Source: a bacterium
GTDB lineage: Bacteria > Bacteroidota > Bacteroidia > Bacteroidales > Muribaculaceae
Length of the DNA stretch: 19,254 bases
Assembly: GCA_004563195.1 (NCBI GenBank)
Contig: SFTJ01000050.1
Location: 1 to 19,254, forward strand
Reading direction: 5' to 3'
Below are positions 7,265-13,658 of this stretch, in pieces. How positions within the stretch are numbered: the first letter of the stretch is position 1; the number at the start of each line of letters is the position of its first letter. The translations under genes were made by a program, and so were the position numbers. The notes beneath the pieces are model-generated. The model made no database searches, was not told the DNA's origin, and saw only the letters and a program-made list of their open reading frames with translations.

Positions 7265-8620
7265 ATGTACGATATGAATACTCTACTACGACGAAAGATT
7301 GACTCATATTTGTTGGCATGGAAAAGCAATCCCTACCGAAAACCGCTTATTGTGAAGGGAGCTCGCCAGATAGGTAAAACGCGTTCCATCGAGTGGTTCG
7401 CAAGGCAAAACTACAAGAATGTAATATCTATCAACTTTGTTGAACAAAGCAAATACCGTAACATTTTCGACGATGGATATGAAGTAAACAATATCTTAAA
7501 AAACATTTCGCTGCTCAACCCCGACATTATATTTATCCCCGGCGACACCATATTTTTCTTCGACGAAATCCAAGCTTGTCCCAACTGTGCTACGGCACTG
7601 AAGTTTTTCAAACTCGATGGTCGATTCGACGTTATATGCTCGGGCTCGCTAATGGGCATCAATTATCGCGAGATTGAGTCGAATAGCGTGGGTTATAAGG
7701 AGGATTACGAAATGCATTCTATGGACTTCGAAGAATTTCTATGGGCTAAAGGTTACGATGATAAGGTTATCGAAGATTTGTATCAGCATATGCTTGAAGT
7801 AAAGCCCCTATCGCAGTTGCAAGTCGATATAATGTTAGCTTTATTCCGCGACTATATAATAACCGGTGGTATGCCCGAAGTGGTCAACACTTACATTGTC
7901 AACAAAACTTTTTCCGGCACACTCCCCTTACAGCAACAACTTCTCAAGGACTACGAGGAGGACATCACCAAATATGCCGTAGGGCTCGACAAGGCGAAAA
8001 TTAAAACCATATACAACAACATTTCCGCCTTTTTGGCTAAAGAGAACAAACGCTTCCTGATTACAAAATTGGCAAAAAATGCACGCAATCGCGATTATGT
8101 GGGTTGTGTCGATTGGCTCGCGGATGCCGGAGTAATCAACATATGCTATTGTATGAACGTACCCGAATTGCCACTAAAAGGCAACTATAACCCATCGCTC
8201 TACAAAATATATTTCAGGGACACAGGATTGCTCATTGCTTCGCTCGACGAGGAATCTCAAGAGGACTTGAGAGCAAACAAGAATATGGGCACTTACAAAG
8301 GCGCTATATATGAGAACATTGTGGCTGATATGCTTGTGAAACAAGGTTATCGGCTCTACTACTTCAATGGCAATAACCCCGCCCTGGAAATGGATTTCTT
8401 TATCCGCGATGCCCATTCGCTGATACCCATAGAGGTAAAAGCCAACGACGGCGCCACTGCCTCGCTCAACAAACTCATTATATCCGACAAATACCCCGAT
8501 GTGAAATATGGCATAAAATTAGGTTATAAAAACATTGGTTTCAACGGTAGGTTTTACACCTTCCCATATTACTTAACGTTCTTGCTCAAACGTTTTGTGC
8601 GCGAGCACCACACATTGTAA
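7265..8620 (+). CDS. AAA ATPase with C-terminal DUF4143 nuclease-like domain
   Basis: The 451-residue protein has an N-terminal AAA_14 domain with Walker A GARQIGKT (32-39), Walker B FFFDEIQ (97-103) and a sensor-like CSGSLMG (125-131). The C-terminal DUF4143 domain has the conserved GAIYEN (346-351) and the PD-(D/E)XK-like pair EMD (375-377) and IEVK (389-392), so a restriction-endonuclease-like fold is likely; catalytic activity is not shown. This family is expanded in Bacteroidales and has no settled function. Two sampled lines of the gene are about 40% GC against 57-58% in sampled lines of the helicase and oxidoreductase beta genes, hinting at a separate origin. ATG 7265 is used; ATG 7274 would remove three residues. 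It is a single-gene unit with 33-bp repeats at its promoter. Confidence 0.87.
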   Translation: MYDMNTLLRRKIDSYLLAWKSNPYRKPLIVKGARQIGKTRSIEWFARQNYKNVISINFVEQSKYRNIFDDGYEVNNILKNISLLNPDIIFIPGDTIFFFDEIQACPNCATALKFFKLDGRFDVICSGSLMGINYREIESNSVGYKEDYEMHSMDFEEFLWAKGYDDKVIEDLYQHMLEVKPLSQLQVDIMLALFRDYIITGGMPEVVNTYIVNKTFSGTLPLQQQLLKDYEEDITKYAVGLDKAKIKTIYNNISAFLAKENKRFLITKLAKNARNRDYVGCVDWLADAGVINICYCMNVPELPLKGNYNPSLYKIYFRDTGLLIASLDEESQEDLRANKNMGTYKGAIYENIVADMLVKQGYRLYYFNGNNPALEMDFFIRDAHSLIPIEVKANDGATASLNKLIISDKYPDVKYGIKLGYKNIGFNGRFYTFPYYLTFLLKRFVREHHTL

Positions 8621-8675
8621 TCACAGCACCGCACAGCCGTTGGCATTATTGTCCCACCCAAAAGCCGCAAGAGAG

Positions 8676-8692
8676 CACTCCGGAGTGGTTTT
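8676..8692 (+). terminator. possible weak terminator after the AAA/DUF4143 gene
   Basis: CACTCCGGAGTG (8676-8687) is a perfect 12-bp palindrome followed by GTTTT. The stem is short and the T-run has only four bases, so this is a weak candidate. Confidence 0.3.
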
Positions 8693-8748
8693 ACGCTGTT
8701 TTTCGAAAAAAACCTAACGAAATGTGGCTCCAATTCAAAATATGTTAT

Positions 8749-8756
8749 TACATTTG
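8749..8756 (+). promoter_or_regulatory. -7 element of the ferredoxin promoter
   Basis: TACATTTG fits TAnnTTTG and lies 48 bases before the ferredoxin ATG. No good TTTG box stands at the expected distance. A monocistronic, well-expressed unit is supported by the strong terminator at 9012-9049. Confidence 0.4.
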
Positions 8757-8804
8757 CATCAGTTTTAATTAAAACAAATTCTAAACTTAACAATTTTAAC
8801 AATT

Positions 8805-8978
8805 ATGGCTTACGTAATTAATCCTGATCTTTGTGTTTCTTGTGGCACTTGCGCTGGCGCATGCCCTGTAGAAGCTATCTCTGAAGGCGATGGCGCTTAT
8901 GTAATCGATGCTGACACTTGCCTTAGCTGCGGTTCTTGCGCTTCTGTTTGCCCAAGCGAAGCTATCACTGAAGGCTAA
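8805..8978 (+). CDS. small 2[4Fe-4S] ferredoxin
   Basis: This 57-residue gene encodes two CxxCxxCxxxCP clusters: Cys10, 13, 16, 20 and Cys39, 42, 45, 49. The internal two-fold repeat and length are those of clostridial-type 8Fe-8S ferredoxins, small cytosolic low-potential electron carriers. It begins MAYVINPD, as many Bacteroidota ferredoxins do. Codons are strongly biased (GCT for Ala, GGC/GGT for Gly, TCT, TGC), which fits high expression, and it has its own promoter element and terminator. About 1 kb downstream lies a four-subunit 2-oxoacid:ferredoxin oxidoreductase, whose electrons this protein could accept; that partnership is inference, as pyruvate oxidoreductase, hydrogenase or Rnf complexes elsewhere could also use it. 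Confidence 0.95.
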   Translation: MAYVINPDLCVSCGTCAGACPVEAISEGDGAYVIDADTCLSCGSCASVCPSEAITEG

Positions 8979-9011
8979 TCTGCCTCACTCACAACACAAA
9001 TGAAGCGAATA

Positions 9012-9049
9012 GAAGAGTTGCTCCTCTGCGGAGTGACTCTTTCTTTTTT
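9012..9049 (+). terminator. strong rho-independent terminator after the ferredoxin gene
   Basis: AAGAGTTGCTCC (9013-9024) pairs with GGAGTGACTCTT (9030-9041) in a 12-bp stem with two G-U pairs and a five-base loop, followed by a T-rich tail to 9049. It isolates the ferredoxin transcript from the DUF2461 gene. Confidence 0.85.
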
Positions 9050-9086
9050 ATTACCATATTCGACCAAAAGCCTGCTTTTTTCTCTT

Positions 9087-9117
9087 TTTTATCGAAATAC
9101 TTTTGGTTTCGATAAAA
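9087..9117. repeat. 11-bp perfect inverted repeat over the DUF2461 promoter
   Basis: TTTTATCGAAA (9087-9097) and TTTCGATAAAA (9107-9117) are exact reverse complements with a nine-base centre. The centre contains the TTTG (9102-9105) that is the -33 box of the next promoter, so a dimeric regulator could bind here. A second terminator is less likely, because no T-run follows on the plus strand. Confidence 0.55.
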
Positions 9118-9133
9118 TATTTGTGTACCTTTA
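9102..9133 (+). promoter_or_regulatory. promoter of the DUF2461 gene (TTTG-N20-TACCTTTA)
   Basis: TTTG (9102-9105) and TACCTTTA (9126-9133, one mismatch to TAnnTTTG) are 20 bases apart. The ATG at 9161 follows 27 bases after the -7 box. Confidence 0.45.
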
Positions 9134-9160
9134 TGCTGATTTTTAACCTTATAGAGTGAA

Positions 9161-9826
9161 ATGAGCGACAATTATATGACTCGCCTATTTGAATATTTAG
9201 GCGAACTCCGTGATAATAACAACCGCGATTGGTTTAATGCCAATAAGCAGCGTTACACCCTGCTTCGCGAGCCGTGGCTCGCCGACTTGCAGCGCCTTAT
9301 CGACCTCCTCACCCACTCGCGGCCGGAGTTGCGTGGCGTCACTGCCCGCGACTGTGCCTATCGCATCTATCGCGACATACGATTCAAAGCCGATAAGACA
9401 CCCTACAAAACCTATTTCAGCGCTTGTATTGGCCCGCAAGGTCGCAAAACCATGCAATCGTGCATCTATCTCCACTTCGAGCCGGGAAATGCCGGCGTAT
9501 ACTGCGGCATCTGGTGCCCCGAGCCCGATAAGCTCCGCGCCATCAGAGCGCTTATCGATGCCGACGGCGACGAACTGCAACGTGCCATCCACGACCCGCA
9601 GTTTGCTTCGCTTTTCCGATTTATGCCATTCGACAAACTCAAAACAGCTCCTAAAGGCTACTCGGTGAACCATCCGCACATCGATTTGCTGTGCGCCAAA
9701 GATTTCACTTTCGGTATGCCTGTGCCCGACTCTTATTTCACGCAAGGCGATTGGGTGACTCGCGTTGCCGACGATTTGCAGCACACTCTGCAAGTGGAGC
9801 GTTTTCTAAACTATGTATACGATTAG
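9161..9826 (+). CDS. DUF2461 domain-containing protein
   Basis: The 221-residue protein matches the DUF2461 family (TIGR02453) over its full usual length of about 220 residues. Family hallmarks are the N-terminal NNRDWFNANKQRY (20-32), the central YRIYRDIRFKADKTPYKT (67-84) and a later aromatic region around residue 110-120 with YCGIWCPEP. No signal peptide or membrane segment is seen, so it is probably cytosolic. The molecular function of the family is unknown to me, and the neighbours do not help: it lies between a ferredoxin and an oxidoreductase operon but has its own promoter on one side and a separate -7 element follows on the other. ATG 9161 is preferred to the in-frame ATG at 9176. 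Confidence 0.88.
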   Translation: MSDNYMTRLFEYLGELRDNNNRDWFNANKQRYTLLREPWLADLQRLIDLLTHSRPELRGVTARDCAYRIYRDIRFKADKTPYKTYFSACIGPQGRKTMQSCIYLHFEPGNAGVYCGIWCPEPDKLRAIRALIDADGDELQRAIHDPQFASLFRFMPFDKLKTAPKGYSVNHPHIDLLCAKDFTFGMPVPDSYFTQGDWVTRVADDLQHTLQVERFLNYVYD

Positions 9827-9952
9827 CCCCCTTTTCTCAGCTCATTTTTGCTGAATTAATGGATATTATTCACATTTTTTCGGCACAAATGAAACAATAA
9901 TGTGCCAAAGGTTAATCTATATAAAAAATATCCTTACCTAAGAATAATTGTA

Positions 9953-9960
9953 TAACTTTG
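9953..9960 (+). promoter_or_regulatory. -7 element for the 2-oxoacid oxidoreductase operon
   Basis: TAACTTTG is the same octamer found before the DUF1846, helicase and TetR genes. It lies 29 bases before the ATG of the delta subunit. No clear TTTG box is present 19-21 bases upstream. Confidence 0.45.
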
Positions 9961-9989
9961 TAACATAATTAAAAATAATCCGGAAAGAA

Positions 9990-10220
9990 ATGGCAAAACT
10001 AAAAGGAGCTGTAGTAATTGACGAAGAGCGCTGCAAGGGCTGCAATATATGCGTAGCCACTTGCCCCTTCAAGGTGCTTGCGCTCCAAAAGAAAGAAGTA
10101 AACAATAAAGGTTACCACTATGCTTATATGGCGAATCCCGATGCTTGCACCGGGTGCACCAGTTGTGGCACGGTTTGCCCCGATGCTTGCATATCGGTTT
10201 ACCGCGTGAAAATCGACTAA
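9990..10220 (+). CDS. 2-oxoacid:ferredoxin oxidoreductase delta subunit (2[4Fe-4S] ferredoxin-like)
   Basis: This 76-residue protein contains two 4Fe-4S motifs, Cys15-18-21-25 (CKGCNICVATCP) and Cys53-56-59-63 (CTGCTSCGTVCP), joined by a longer linker than in the free ferredoxin at 8805. This is the typical delta (ferredoxin-like) subunit of four-subunit 2-oxoacid oxidoreductases, passing electrons from the thiamine-diphosphate site to soluble ferredoxin. It is the first gene of a delta-alpha-beta-gamma operon, with alpha following after a 79-base gap that contains a hairpin. An extra Cys67 follows the second cluster. The function is secure from context; the preferred 2-oxoacid is not. Confidence 0.92.
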   Translation: MAKLKGAVVIDEERCKGCNICVATCPFKVLALQKKEVNNKGYHYAYMANPDACTGCTSCGTVCPDACISVYRVKID

Positions 10221-10232
10221 CAACAAAATTAC

Positions 10233-10262
10233 GGATATGTAAAAAGAAAATTTTATATATCC
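10233..10262 (+). other. AT-rich hairpin between the delta and alpha genes
   Basis: GGATATGTAAAA (10233-10244) pairs with TTTTATATATCC (10251-10262) in a 12-bp stem with one G-U pair and a six-base loop AGAAAA. No T-run follows, so it is not a standard terminator. It could set mRNA stability or relative expression of the small delta gene and the larger downstream genes. Confidence 0.5.
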
Positions 10263-10299
10263 CAAGCGAAAAGAACAAATAATTTATTTGAAGCAAAAC

Positions 10300-11385
10300 A
10301 TGAATAATCAAATAAAACTGATGAAGGGCAATGAAGCCTTGGCTATCTCAGCCATCCGTTACGGCTGCGACGGCTATTTCGGCTATCCTATCACGCCCCA
10401 ATCTGAAGTGTTGGAAACCCTCGAGGCTGAAATGCCTTGGGAAACCACCGGCATGGTGGTGCTTCAAGCCGAAAGCGAATTAGCTTCCATCAATATGGTG
10501 TTTGGTGGTGCCGCTTGTGGCAAGGCGGTGTTCACTTCATCGTCGAGCCCCGGTTTGAGCCTTATGCAGGAAGGCATCTCTTATCTCGCTGCCGCCGAAT
10601 TGCCGGCGCTCGTGGTGAACGTGATGCGCGGTGGCCCCGGTCTCGGCACCATTCACCCCTCTCAATCCGATTATTTCCAAGCCACTAAAGGCGGCGGGCA
10701 CGGCGACTACCACTGCATAGTGCTCGCTCCGGCAAGCGTGCAGGAAATGGCCGACTTTGTGTGGCTCGGTTGGGATTTGGCTTTTAAATACCGCACTCCG
10801 GCTATCATTCTTAGCGACGGCGTTATAGGCCAAATGATGGAAAAGGTGGTGCTCCCCGAGCAACGCCCGCGCCGAACCGAAGAGGAAATTCGCCAACAAT
10901 GCCCGTGGGCTCTCAACGGCCGAAAAGGTCTCAGAAAGCAAAATATAGTGCGTTCGCTCGAACTCGATTCTGCAAAGATGGAGCTCAACAACCTACGCTT
11001 CCAGGAAACTTACCGCAAAATCGAAGCCAACGAGGTGCGCGTGGAGATGATCGACACCGACAACTGCGACTACCTCTTGGTGGCTTTCGGAAGCATGGCT
11101 CGCGTGTGCGAGAGAGTGAAAGAACTCGCTGCCGACGATGGCTACAAAGTGGGCCTTGTTCGCCCCATCACCCTCTGGCCGTTCCCCTACGAGCAAATAG
11201 GCGCTGTGGCTAAGCACTGCAAGGGTATCATGGTGGCTGAACTTAATGCCGGACAGATGATTGAAGACGTTCGCCTCGCCACCAACGGCTCTTCGCTACC
11301 TATTGTTCACTACGGACGCATGGGTGGCATCGTGCCTAACCCCGAGGAAGTTTACGAAGCTCTTAAAGCGCAAATCAACAAATAG
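10300..11385 (+). CDS. vorB: 2-oxoacid:ferredoxin oxidoreductase alpha subunit (VorB/KorA type)
   Basis: The 361-residue protein has the alpha-subunit pattern of 3-methyl-2-oxobutanoate/2-oxoglutarate:ferredoxin oxidoreductases: KGNEALAISAIRYGCD (9-24), GYPITPQSE (28-36), QAESELASINMVFGGAA (56-72), SSSSPGLSLMQEGISYLAAAELP (80-102), GGPGLGT (111-117) and GGGHGDY (131-137). Residues to about 180 form the pyrimidine-binding transketolase-like domain; 245-350 form the C-terminal domain. The pattern looks closest to VorB (branched-chain 2-oxoacids), but KorA cannot be excluded by eye. The reaction is 2-oxoacid + CoA + 2 oxidised ferredoxin to acyl-CoA + CO2 + 2 reduced ferredoxin. The ATG at 10300 is chosen over an in-frame TTG at 10288. 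It ends 14 bases before the beta subunit. Confidence 0.9.
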   Translation: MNNQIKLMKGNEALAISAIRYGCDGYFGYPITPQSEVLETLEAEMPWETTGMVVLQAESELASINMVFGGAACGKAVFTSSSSPGLSLMQEGISYLAAAELPALVVNVMRGGPGLGTIHPSQSDYFQATKGGGHGDYHCIVLAPASVQEMADFVWLGWDLAFKYRTPAIILSDGVIGQMMEKVVLPEQRPRRTEEEIRQQCPWALNGRKGLRKQNIVRSLELDSAKMELNNLRFQETYRKIEANEVRVEMIDTDNCDYLLVAFGSMARVCERVKELAADDGYKVGLVRPITLWPFPYEQIGAVAKHCKGIMVAELNAGQMIEDVRLATNGSSLPIVHYGRMGGIVPNPEEVYEALKAQINK

Positions 11386-11386
11386 C

Positions 11387-11392
11387 AGGAGG
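11387..11392 (+). promoter_or_regulatory. perfect Shine-Dalgarno AGGAGG before the beta subunit
   Basis: AGGAGG lies seven bases before the ATG at 11400, immediately after the alpha stop codon. Bacteroidota genes rarely carry such sequences, and the other genes in this window do not. It fixes the start of the beta subunit. Confidence 0.75.
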
Positions 11393-11399
11393 ATACACT

Positions 11400-12161
11400 A
11401 TGGAAGTGAACGATATAATAAAACCCGAAAATCTCGTCTATCAGAAGCCGGCGCTGCTCAAGGACTGCACCATGCACTACTGCCCCGGTTGCAGCCACAG
11501 CACCGTGCACAAGATAGTGTGCGAAGTAATCGAAGAAATGGGCGCTACCGAATATGCCATTGGTGTGGCTCCTGTGGGTTGTGCCGTGTTTGCTTATAAC
11601 TATATCGACATCGATATGTCGGAAGCTGCTCACGGACGCGCGCCTGCCGTGGCTACAGCCATCAAGCGCTTGCAACCCGACAAACTGGTGTTTACCTACC
11701 AGGGCGACGGCGACTTGGCTGCCATAGGCACTTGCGAAACCATTCATACCGCCAATCGTGGCGAGAACATCACCATTATTTTCATCAACAATGCCATCTA
11801 CGGTATGACCGGCGGTCAAATGGCGCCTACCACTCTGCTCGGGCAGAAAACCGCCACCACACCCTACGGCCGACGCGTCGACCTCAACGGTTACCCGCTC
11901 GCCATCAGCAACTTGCTGGCACAACTCGATGGCACTTGCTACGTTACCCGCCAAAGCGTACACTCGCCTGCCGCTGTGCGTAAGGCCAAAGCTGCCATTC
12001 GCAAAGCTTTCGAGAACAGCATGGCTCGCAAAGGCACATCGGTGGTGGAAATCATTGGCACTTGCAACTCGGGCTGGAAACTCTCGCCGGTCGACGCCAA
12101 CCACTGGATGGAAGAGCACATGTTCGAAAAATACCCTATTGGCGACCTAAAAAACGTGTAA
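11400..12161 (+). CDS. 2-oxoacid:ferredoxin oxidoreductase beta subunit (thiamine diphosphate-binding)
   Basis: The 253-residue protein is the thiamine-diphosphate-binding subunit. The TPP motif runs from GDGD (102-105) to NNAIYGMTGGQ (130-140), binding Mg2+ and the diphosphate. An N-terminal CPGCSH (28-33) is typical of KorB-type beta subunits, as is APVGCAVF (57-64). At 253 residues it is slightly short of the 270-300 residues common in KorB but normal for this Bacteroidota type. It would sit with the alpha subunit to form the active site where the 2-oxoacid is decarboxylated. The gamma gene follows after a single base, so the two are likely translationally coupled. Confidence 0.92.
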   Translation: MEVNDIIKPENLVYQKPALLKDCTMHYCPGCSHSTVHKIVCEVIEEMGATEYAIGVAPVGCAVFAYNYIDIDMSEAAHGRAPAVATAIKRLQPDKLVFTYQGDGDLAAIGTCETIHTANRGENITIIFINNAIYGMTGGQMAPTTLLGQKTATTPYGRRVDLNGYPLAISNLLAQLDGTCYVTRQSVHSPAAVRKAKAAIRKAFENSMARKGTSVVEIIGTCNSGWKLSPVDANHWMEEHMFEKYPIGDLKNV

Positions 12162-12162
12162 T

Positions 12163-12699
12163 ATGAAACAAGAAATCATTATAGCCGGATTCGGCGGCCA
12201 AGGCGTGCTCTCAATGGGTAAAATCCTTGCTTACGCCGGACTTATGGAAGACCTCGAAGTGACTTGGATGCCAAGCTACGGCCCTGAGCAACGTGGCGGT
12301 ACTGCCAATGTAACCGTAATACTCAGCGACAAGCGCATCTCTTCGCCCATCATCGACAGCTTCACCACTGCCGTGGTGCTCAACCAGCAAAGCCTCGACA
12401 AATTCGAAAGCAAAGTGAAACCCGGCGGTGTGCTTATCTACGACTCTTACGGCATACATCGCGAACCCACTCGCACAGATATCACCATACATCGCGTCAA
12501 CGCCATGGAAGCCACTTTCAACCTCAAGAGCAGCAAAACATTCAATATGCTTGTGCTCGGAGCTCTCCTCAAGGCTTGCCCTATGGTGAAAATCGAAAGC
12601 GTGCTGCAAGGCCTCAAAAAAGCTCTCCCCGAGCGCCTTCACCACTTGCTCCCTGCCAACGAAGAAGCACTTCACCTCGGTGAATCGCTTATCAAATAA
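12163..12699 (+). CDS. 2-oxoacid:ferredoxin oxidoreductase gamma subunit
   Basis: The 178-residue protein belongs to the pyruvate/ketoisovalerate oxidoreductase catalytic-domain (gamma) family, with the N-terminal GFGGQGV (9-15) and the conserved SYGPEQRGG (38-46). In these enzymes the gamma subunit forms the CoA-proximal domain of the heterotetramer. It begins one base after the beta stop codon and is the last gene of the operon, closed by the terminator at 12738-12792. Length is normal for the family (about 180). The gamma/KorC assignment is secure from motif and order; substrate specificity is not decided by it. Confidence 0.92.
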   Translation: MKQEIIIAGFGGQGVLSMGKILAYAGLMEDLEVTWMPSYGPEQRGGTANVTVILSDKRISSPIIDSFTTAVVLNQQSLDKFESKVKPGGVLIYDSYGIHREPTRTDITIHRVNAMEATFNLKSSKTFNMLVLGALLKACPMVKIESVLQGLKKALPERLHHLLPANEEALHLGESLIK

Positions 12700-12737
12700 T
12701 CACTCGGGCACTCCACCCGGTTTGGGATACTGAACTT

Positions 12738-12792
12738 AAATCACACCTTGAGCAGCACCGACACTCGGCAATGCTCAAGGTGTGATTTTTTT
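12738..12792 (+). terminator. strong rho-independent terminator of the oxidoreductase operon
   Basis: A 17-bp perfect stem, AAATCACACCTTGAGCA (12738-12754) with TGCTCAAGGTGTGATTT (12772-12788), is followed by TTTT for a run of seven T in all. The 17-base loop can fold a further CCGA/TCGG hairpin (12758-12761 and 12765-12768). Confidence 0.92.
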
Positions 12793-12933
12793 GCCCTTTG
12801 CGGCTCGCCTCAAACCTTCAAATTACTCCGGTTTTTACGGTTGATACACCCATCGGCGCACATTTTAACCCGCAAAGAGGCACAAAATGGAAATTATTAC
12901 ATATTTTAACTCCAATTTTACTACTATTCACTG

Positions 12934-12963
12934 AGAAAACTTATCGAGTTTTGAAAGTTTTCT
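12934..12963. promoter_or_regulatory. candidate TetR operator (overlapping inverted repeats)
   Basis: AGAAAACTT (12934-12942) and AAGTTTTCT (12955-12963) are exact reverse complements 12 bases apart. Inside them AAAACT (12936-12941) and AGTTTT (12947-12952) form a second dyad with a five-base centre. The site ends three bases before the -7 box of the TetR gene, where a repressor would block polymerase. Assignment to this TetR protein is inference. Confidence 0.5.
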
Positions 12964-12965
12964 TA

Positions 12966-12973
12966 TAACTTTG
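12966..12973 (+). promoter_or_regulatory. -7 element of the TetR-efflux operon promoter
   Basis: TAACTTTG fits TAnnTTTG and lies 28 bases before the ATG at 13002. The only nearby TTTG (12950-12953) is 12 bases away, too close for a -33 box. The leader has an AGGGA (12992-12996) five bases before the ATG. Confidence 0.45.
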
Positions 12974-13001
12974 CATTGCAATTTTCGATATAGGGAAATT
13001 T

Positions 13002-13622
13002 ATGGACTTAAAGGAACGAATTATTACTATTACAATTCAACAAACCACACAGGTAGGGGTGTCGTCGACAACTATGGACCACATCGCCCGCCTTTGTGGC
13101 ATCTCCAAGCGTACCCTCTACGAACTCTTCCCCGACAAACTCACCTTGCTCACCGAGGCTATGCGTTACAGCATCAACAAGCAGCGCACCAAACTCAGCG
13201 AAATCATAGCTAATGCCAACAATCCGCTCGAAGCTCTGCTCCACATCTATGCCAACATACGCAACCAGATTAACAGCACCTCTCGAGTGATGATTGAAGA
13301 CATCAGGCGACTCTACCCCTCGCTCTATCAGGTGTACCTAGACGAGCATACCAACAACAACAGGCATTTTGTGAATATGCTCAAAAAAGCCCAAAATCAA
13401 GGTTTGGTTCGCAAAAATGCCAACATCGAAGCAGCGGTAGCCGGTTTTTCGGTTCTTATACATCACGTCAAGGGCGAAAACTTCGACTATGCTATTCATG
13501 CTCCGTTTAGCGAAAAAGATGTGCTCGACGAGTCGTTCATTACCCTCATACGAGGTCTGGCTTCAAGCGAAAGCATAGCCACAATCGACCGATTCCTCGA
13601 AAATTTCGATAAAAAACAATAA
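13002..13622 (+). CDS. TetR/AcrR family transcriptional regulator
   Basis: The 206-residue protein has a TetR helix-turn-helix at residues 20-44 (STTMDHIARLCGISKRTLYELFPDK region), with the usual pattern of a recognition helix ending in an aromatic residue before FPDK. The remaining 150 residues are alpha-helical and less conserved, as expected for the ligand-binding and dimer domain. It lies 36 bases upstream of an outer-membrane channel gene in the same orientation, so it is probably the first gene of the efflux operon and represses the whole unit until an inducer binds. Inverted repeats just ahead of its promoter are a candidate operator. The inducing compound cannot be read from sequence. 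Confidence 0.9.
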   Translation: MDLKERIITITIQQTTQVGVSSTTMDHIARLCGISKRTLYELFPDKLTLLTEAMRYSINKQRTKLSEIIANANNPLEALLHIYANIRNQINSTSRVMIEDIRRLYPSLYQVYLDEHTNNNRHFVNMLKKAQNQGLVRKNANIEAAVAGFSVLIHHVKGENFDYAIHAPFSEKDVLDESFITLIRGLASSESIATIDRFLENFDKKQ

Positions 13623-13658
13623 CAAATTCAAGAATAAACGAAATACAATTATAATAAT

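Larger units (their letters stand above)
12700..13001. other. intergenic region between oxidoreductase and efflux operons
   Basis: It holds the operon terminator (12738-12792), then about 140 bases with nothing I can name, then overlapping inverted repeats (12934-12963) and a -7 promoter element (12966-12973) before the TetR gene. Confidence 0.7.

Noticed and set aside
7252..7302. Out-of-frame ATG and 16-codon frame overlapping the start of the AAA/DUF4143 gene
   Set aside because: It has no ribosome-binding signal and probably begins at or before the transcription start, so translation is unlikely.
9836..9855. Small hairpin TCAGC...GCTGA after the DUF2461 gene as a terminator
   Set aside because: The stem is five bases and no T-run follows; the T-run is in the loop.
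10288..10299. TTG start for the alpha subunit, 12 bases upstream of the ATG
   Set aside because: The ATG at 10300 is directly in front of the conserved N terminus, and the four added residues are not supported by anything.
11352..12119. Minus-strand frame of 255 codons opposite the beta subunit
   Set aside because: The plus strand carries the thiamine diphosphate motif and fits the operon; the antisense product has no recognisable domain.
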